NCBI GenBank assembly: GCA_037445185.1 | Contig: JBBIKZ010000018.1 | Span: forward strand, 1-27,728 | Direction: 5' to 3' | Source of the DNA: JANWZL01 sp037445185 | GTDB lineage: Bacteria > Pseudomonadota > Gammaproteobacteria > Burkholderiales > Thiobacillaceae | DNA: 27,728 nucleotides | Shown here: in pieces, positions 24,596 through 27,728 of the stretch | How positions within the stretch are numbered: the stretch's first letter is position 1 | How the letters are laid out: each line of letters begins with the position of its first letter | Made by a program: the position numbers and the translations under genes | The notes under the pieces: generated by a model | The model's input: the letters and a program-made list of their open reading frames with translations, nothing else | Database searches by the model: none | Told to the model about the DNA's origin: nothing

Positions 24596-24808
24596 CTGAA
24601 CGCGCTGACCCCCGCGCAGCAGTTGCTCGCCGGCGTGCTGATCGGCGCCGGCGTGGCGTATCTGCTGGGTGACGAGAAGCTGCGCGGCAAGCTGTTGCGC
24701 GCCGGCATGCAGCTCTATACCAGCCTGGCCGGAGGCTTCGAGGAGATCAAGGAACAGATGGCCGACATCCAGGCGGAAATGGCGGCGGAGCGCATGAGCG
24801 CGCCATGA
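24596..24808 (+). CDS. small YtxH-like membrane protein, unusual start
   Basis: The frame encodes about 70 residues: LNALTPAQQLLAGVLIGAGVAYLL (hydrophobic helix), then DEKLRGKLLRAGMQLYTSLAGGFEEIKEQMADIQ, an amphipathic Glu/Lys/Gln helix. One N-terminal helix plus a charged coiled tail resembles small YtxH or DUF5132-type accessory proteins. No ATG, and no ribosome site for one, precedes it. CTG 24596 is assumed because LNALTP reads as though an original MNALTP had lost its ATG; TTG 24623 is the conventional alternative. The frame is in phase with the preceding gene across TAG 24578. Its stop overlaps the ATPase start (ATGA), so its translation probably feeds the ATPase. Confidence 0.55.
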   Translation: MNALTPAQQLLAGVLIGAGVAYLLGDEKLRGKLLRAGMQLYTSLAGGFEEIKEQMADIQAEMAAERMSAP

Positions 24809-26913
24809 GCCTGGCCGCGGCCACGCCGCTGTTCGTCGAACTGACGCCGCTCCACCTGCTGCCCGGCAGGGCGCGCTTCCGCGTCCGCGTCGCCCGCGGC
24901 GCGCCGTTCGCCGCCCGCGCCGCCGAGCGCGCCGTGGAGAACCTGCATGGCGTGCGCGAGGCGCGCGTGAATCCGGCGGCGCGTTCTCTGGCGGTGATCT
25001 TCGATGCCGGAGAAACCGACGCCGAGCGCCTGCGCGCCGGCATCCTCGCCCTGCCCTTGCCGCGCAGTCTGCCGCCGGACGCCAACGGGCGGACCAAGGA
25101 GCTGGCGACGGTGGTGGCCAGCGGCGCCCTGTTGCTGGGCAGCGGCGCCCTGCCGCCGAGCCTGCGCACGCCCGCCACCGTGGCGGCCTCCCTGCCGCTG
25201 TACGCGGAGGCGCTGGATGACCTGTTCAGCGAGGGGCTCAATTCCCACGTGCTGGAAGCGATGGCGGTGGGGATTTCCACCGGCAGCGGCGATCACGTCG
25301 CCGCCAACACCACGGTATTCATGCTGGCCCTGGGCGTATACCTGGAGAACTCCATCGCCCGCCGTTCCGACGACATGCTGAAGAAGCTGTTGCGCCCGGA
25401 TACCGGCCTGGTCTGGGTCGAGGAGGGCGGCGTCGAGCGCCAGGTGGAGGCGGCCGATCTGGCGGTGGGCGCCACGGTGGTGGTGGGCGCCGGCGCGGTC
25501 ATTCCCGTCGACGGCACGGTGCTCAGCGGCGAGGCCATGCTGAACGAGGCGGCCATGACCGGCGAGAGCGTGCCGGTGCGACGCGCGCGCGGCGACCGGG
25601 CGCTCTCCGGCACGGTGGTGGAGGAGGGCCGGCTGCGCATCTATGCCGAGCACGTCGGCCGGGGCACGGCGGCGGCGCGCATCGCCGACTACGTCGAACA
25701 GTCGCTCACCGCCAAGAGCCACACCCAGCTCGACGCCGCCAAGCTGGCCGATCGCCTGGTGCCCGGCGTGCTCGGCCTGGCCGGCCTCGCCTGGCTGGTG
25801 TCGGCCGACTGGCGACGCGCGGCGGCGGTGCTGCAGGCCGACTATTCCTGCGCCCTCAAGCTCGCCACGCCGGTGGCCTTCAAGTCGGCCATGTACCAGG
25901 CCGGCCGGCGGGGCATCCTGATCAAGGGCGCCGACGTGCTGGAGCGCCTGGCCGAGGCCGACGCCTTCGTCTTCGACAAGACCGGCACCCTCACCAGCGG
26001 CCGCCTGGCGGTGACCGACTCCATCACCTTCGACCGGCATTATTCCGCCGAGGAAATCATCGATCTGGCGGCCTCGGTGGAGGAACACTACTTCCACCCG
26101 CTGGCGCTGGCCGTGGTGGAGGCGGCGCGCCAGCACCACGGCCGCCATTTCGACCACAAGGAGGTGCAGTTCATCGCCGCGCACGGCGTCGCCAGCAGCA
26201 TCGACGGCAAGCGCATCGTCGTCGGCTCGCGCCATTTCGTCGAGGAAGACGAGGGGGTGCCCATCGGCGCCGCGCAAAGGAAACGCATCGAGGCCCTGTT
26301 CCGCGAGGGCAAGACCCTGCTCTACATCGGCTACGGCGGCCGCCTGATCGGCGTCATCGCCCTCAAGGATTCATTGCGCGCCACCGCCGCGCGCACGCTC
26401 GCGCGGCTCCGTGAACTGGGCGCGCGGCGTCTCGTCATGCTCACCGGCGACCATCGCGACCGCGCCGCGGAACTGGCGCGTAAGCTGGGCCTGGACGGCT
26501 TCCACGCCGAACTGTTGCCGGATCAGAAGGCGGACCTGGTGGCCGGCATGAAGGCGGCGGGAGCGAAGATCGCCTTCGTCGGCGACGGCATCAACGACGC
26601 GCCCGCCCTGGCCGGCGCGCATGTCGGCATCGCCATGGCGCAGGGCGCCGATCTGGCCCGGCTGACCGCCGACATCGCCCTCCTGGAGGACGGCGTCGAA
26701 CGCGTCGCCGACGCCAAGGCCCTGGCCAACGCCACCCTGCGCCGCATCGGCGCCAACTATCGCCTGACCATCGGCGCCAACAGCGCCATCCTGGGCGCCG
26801 CCGCGCTGGGCCTGCTGTCGCCGGTGATGGCCTCGGTGCTGCACAACGGCAGCACCATCGGCATTCTGCTCAACGCCTTGCGCGGAGGCGGGGGCGCGTC
26901 TCGCTCTACCTGA
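24805..26913 (+). CDS. P1B-type heavy-metal-translocating ATPase with Ser-Cys-Ala motif
   Basis: The 702-residue product is an ATP-driven metal exporter. Residues about 10-80 form an HMA-like domain (LLPGRARFRVRVARG) without CxxC. Predicted membrane helices flank Thr252-Gly-Glu-Ser255 in the actuator domain. The transport-site helix reads DYSCALKLATP, with Ser348-Cys349-Ala350 where copper and zinc pumps have Cys-Pro-Cys. The P-domain has Asp391 in DKTGTLT, followed by the N-domain His431-Pro432, GDHRDRAAEL, and GDGINDAPAL (593-602). The C-terminus ends with an IGILLNAL helix. The non-CPC site rules out a typical Cu+ or Zn2+/Cd2+ subclass. A CtpC-like manganese, iron or similar metal is possible but unproven. 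The start overlaps the preceding small gene; the stop overlaps the convergent gene at 26906. Confidence 0.88.
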   Translation: MSLAAATPLFVELTPLHLLPGRARFRVRVARGAPFAARAAERAVENLHGVREARVNPAARSLAVIFDAGETDAERLRAGILALPLPRSLPPDANGRTKELATVVASGALLLGSGALPPSLRTPATVAASLPLYAEALDDLFSEGLNSHVLEAMAVGISTGSGDHVAANTTVFMLALGVYLENSIARRSDDMLKKLLRPDTGLVWVEEGGVERQVEAADLAVGATVVVGAGAVIPVDGTVLSGEAMLNEAAMTGESVPVRRARGDRALSGTVVEEGRLRIYAEHVGRGTAAARIADYVEQSLTAKSHTQLDAAKLADRLVPGVLGLAGLAWLVSADWRRAAAVLQADYSCALKLATPVAFKSAMYQAGRRGILIKGADVLERLAEADAFVFDKTGTLTSGRLAVTDSITFDRHYSAEEIIDLAASVEEHYFHPLALAVVEAARQHHGRHFDHKEVQFIAAHGVASSIDGKRIVVGSRHFVEEDEGVPIGAAQRKRIEALFREGKTLLYIGYGGRLIGVIALKDSLRATAARTLARLRELGARRLVMLTGDHRDRAAELARKLGLDGFHAELLPDQKADLVAGMKAAGAKIAFVGDGINDAPALAGAHVGIAMAQGADLARLTADIALLEDGVERVADAKALANATLRRIGANYRLTIGANSAILGAAALGLLSPVMASVLHNGSTIGILLNALRGGGGASRST

Positions 26914-27394
26914 GCAGGTTGCGGCGATGCACCCACAGATGCACCCCCAGCGCATGCAAAAAGGCGATTCCGGTCCAGATATGCCAGCGCTTGGCGCCCA
27001 TCGCGGCGAGCAACATCGATGCCGCCAGGGTCGCCAGCATGGCGCGCTTGGCCAGGCGATTCGCGCGTACGCGCGGCGCGCCGCTGCGTGCCGGCGCGCG
27101 GGGAGGTGTGCCGTTGGCGGCGGGTGCCGCCGTGGCCCGCCCCGTCGGCGCTTCAGTCCGTGCCGGCAGCACGCCGGCGAGCGCGGCTATGCAGCGACGC
27201 GCGCATTCGTCTTCCCGCAGCGCGAAGGCATCGTAGCTCACTAGCAGGCTGCCGGCCCTTTCGTTGACGGAAACCGCGCGGACCGGCGGCCAATCACGGA
27301 TGGTTCGTTGGAGACGCGCGAGGCGCTCCGGATTGCGCAAGGCGGCATGCCGCAGGCGGATGCGGCCGGGGAGGGAAGATGCGACACAGTTCAC
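26906..27394 (-). CDS. HMA-like domain fused to a His-containing membrane segment
   Basis: The 162-residue product starts at GTG 27394 with AAAGGG upstream. Residues about 5-70 form an HMA_2-like domain: SSLPGRIRLRHAALRN, then VRAVSVNERAGSLLVSYDAF, again without CxxC. An Ala/Pro/Arg-rich linker follows at 75-110. The C-terminal 50 residues have two hydrophobic stretches, RAMLATLAASMLLAAM and KRWHIWTGIAFLHALGVHLWVHRRN. The spaced His residues on that last helix look like possible heme- or metal-ligands. The gene converges on the ATPase and overlaps its stop by eight bases. That tail-to-tail overlap and the matching fold argue that it belongs to the cassette, though on its own transcript. Confidence 0.72.
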   Translation of the reverse strand: MNCVASSLPGRIRLRHAALRNPERLARLQRTIRDWPPVRAVSVNERAGSLLVSYDAFALREDECARRCIAALAGVLPARTEAPTGRATAAPAANGTPPRAPARSGAPRVRANRLAKRAMLATLAASMLLAAMGAKRWHIWTGIAFLHALGVHLWVHRRNLLR

Positions 27395-27495
27395 GACGTA
27401 GCCCTTTTGTTAACGAGACGTGCTTTGCGTTTGACCGCGTGGATGGCGCCCATCGGGCCATGCGCCAACACGGTTTTCCAGTAGCGGGGGAGGCC

Positions 27496-27607
27496 CTGGA
27501 AAAATCGGCATGCGTCCTTCCGGCGCCCGCCGGCTTGTCCCCCGAGGGGGCATCCAGCCCATCAAGACTCTGGATCCCGGCGTACGCCGGGTCGAGAAAT
27601 TTTTCAG
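27496..27607. repeat. MITE/REP-like palindromic element
   Basis: This about 112-base non-coding unit is bounded by an inverted pair, CTGGAAAAAT (27496) and ATTTTTCAG (27599). It contains internal stems CCGGCG/CGCCGG near 27520-27532, CCCCCGAGGGGG near 27539-27550 and CCCGGCGTACGCCGGG near 27576-27591. Such nested GC stems (of the CCGGCGNNCGCCGG kind) are typical of dispersed short repeats in proteobacterial intergenic regions. Copy number cannot be judged from one window. Confidence 0.55.
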
Positions 27608-27619
27608 CGTCCCCCGGGG

Positions 27620-27652
27620 TTGTAATTTTACATGGGAATCGTTATCATTCTC
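27620..27652 (+). promoter_or_regulatory. Fur-box promoter reading out of the window
   Basis: TTGTAA (27620-27625) and TATCAT (27643-27648) are 17 bases apart (4/6 and 5/6 matches). A Fur box covers 27634-27652: on the minus strand it reads GAGAATGATAACGATTCCC and matches 14 of 19 consensus bases. It overlaps the -10 box, the standard position for iron-dependent repression. Transcription would run rightward from about 27655. The region is AT-rich compared with its surroundings. Confidence 0.7.
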
Positions 27653-27728
27653 TATATGGTCGATCAAACGAACCCGTCCAGCCAGCCGTGTACATGCGCG
27701 TGGCGAGCCAACCGGCGAGATTGGTTAT
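27653..27728 (+). other. 5' region of an unseen Fur-regulated gene
   Basis: This is the start of the transcript from the Fur-box promoter. ATGs at 27656 and 27694 both open frames that run off the window end, but neither has a ribosome site and 27656 lies on the transcription start, so the true start codon is probably beyond 27728. No product can be named. Confidence 0.4.

Noticed and set aside
24560..24625. Programmed recoding (pyrrolysine or selenocysteine) at TAG 24578
   Set aside because: No recoding signals or associated genes are visible; an alternative start codon or lost ATG is simpler.
24715..26277. Long minus-strand open frame (about 520 codons) opposite the ATPase
   Set aside because: Antisense shadow of the P1B ATPase, which has all catalytic motifs.

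Overview
The window looks like chromosome of a GC-rich gammaproteobacterium. The gene order ruvB-ybgC-tolQRAB-pal-cpoB-queE-queC and the mixed cluster ilvB-ilvN-ilvC-psd-pssA-leuA are typical of gamma/betaproteobacteria. A YeeE/YedE sulfur-compound permease and a membrane-anchored cytochrome c fit a sulfur-oxidising (Chromatiales-like) lineage, but that placement is inference. Almost everything up to 22.2 kb is core metabolism on the minus strand.

Layout: 1-1003 (+) holds the tail of a membrane protein and a four-helix membrane cytochrome c with one CxxCH site. 1067-7638 (-) holds branched-chain amino acid synthesis (ilvB, ilvN, ilvC, leuA) interleaved with phosphatidylethanolamine synthesis (psd, pssA). 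leuA has its own candidate promoter inside the end of pssA, followed by an apparently leaderless Leu-rich leader peptide. 7767-7842 is tRNA-Lys(UUU) with a clear promoter. 7904-9703 (-) is a YeeE/YedE permease plus a periplasmic TlpA-like thioredoxin. 9765-17504 (-) is ruvB, the complete Tol-Pal system and two queuosine genes, mostly joined by 4-base stop/start overlaps. 17680-19493 (-) holds a small two-helix membrane protein, a DUF2237 protein and a tandem universal stress protein. 19561-22218 (-) encodes an unusual AMP-ligase/acyl-carrier/PlsC acyltransferase fusion.

22250-23261 is the decayed remnant of an ISNCY/IS1202-like insertion sequence. Beyond it the character changes. 23400-26913 (+) is a tightly packed accessory cassette: an HMA-like protein without cysteines, three small membrane-associated proteins, and a P1B-type metal ATPase with Ser-Cys-Ala in place of the usual Cys-Pro-Cys. 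A convergent gene (26906-27394, -) encodes another cysteine-free HMA-like domain joined to a His-containing membrane segment. This cassette is the best candidate for an under-described system. The window ends with a palindromic MITE/REP-like element and a strong Fur-box promoter driving a gene outside the window.

I see no rRNA, CRISPR array, integrase or origin. All assignments rest on motif and family recognition by eye; no database search was run.
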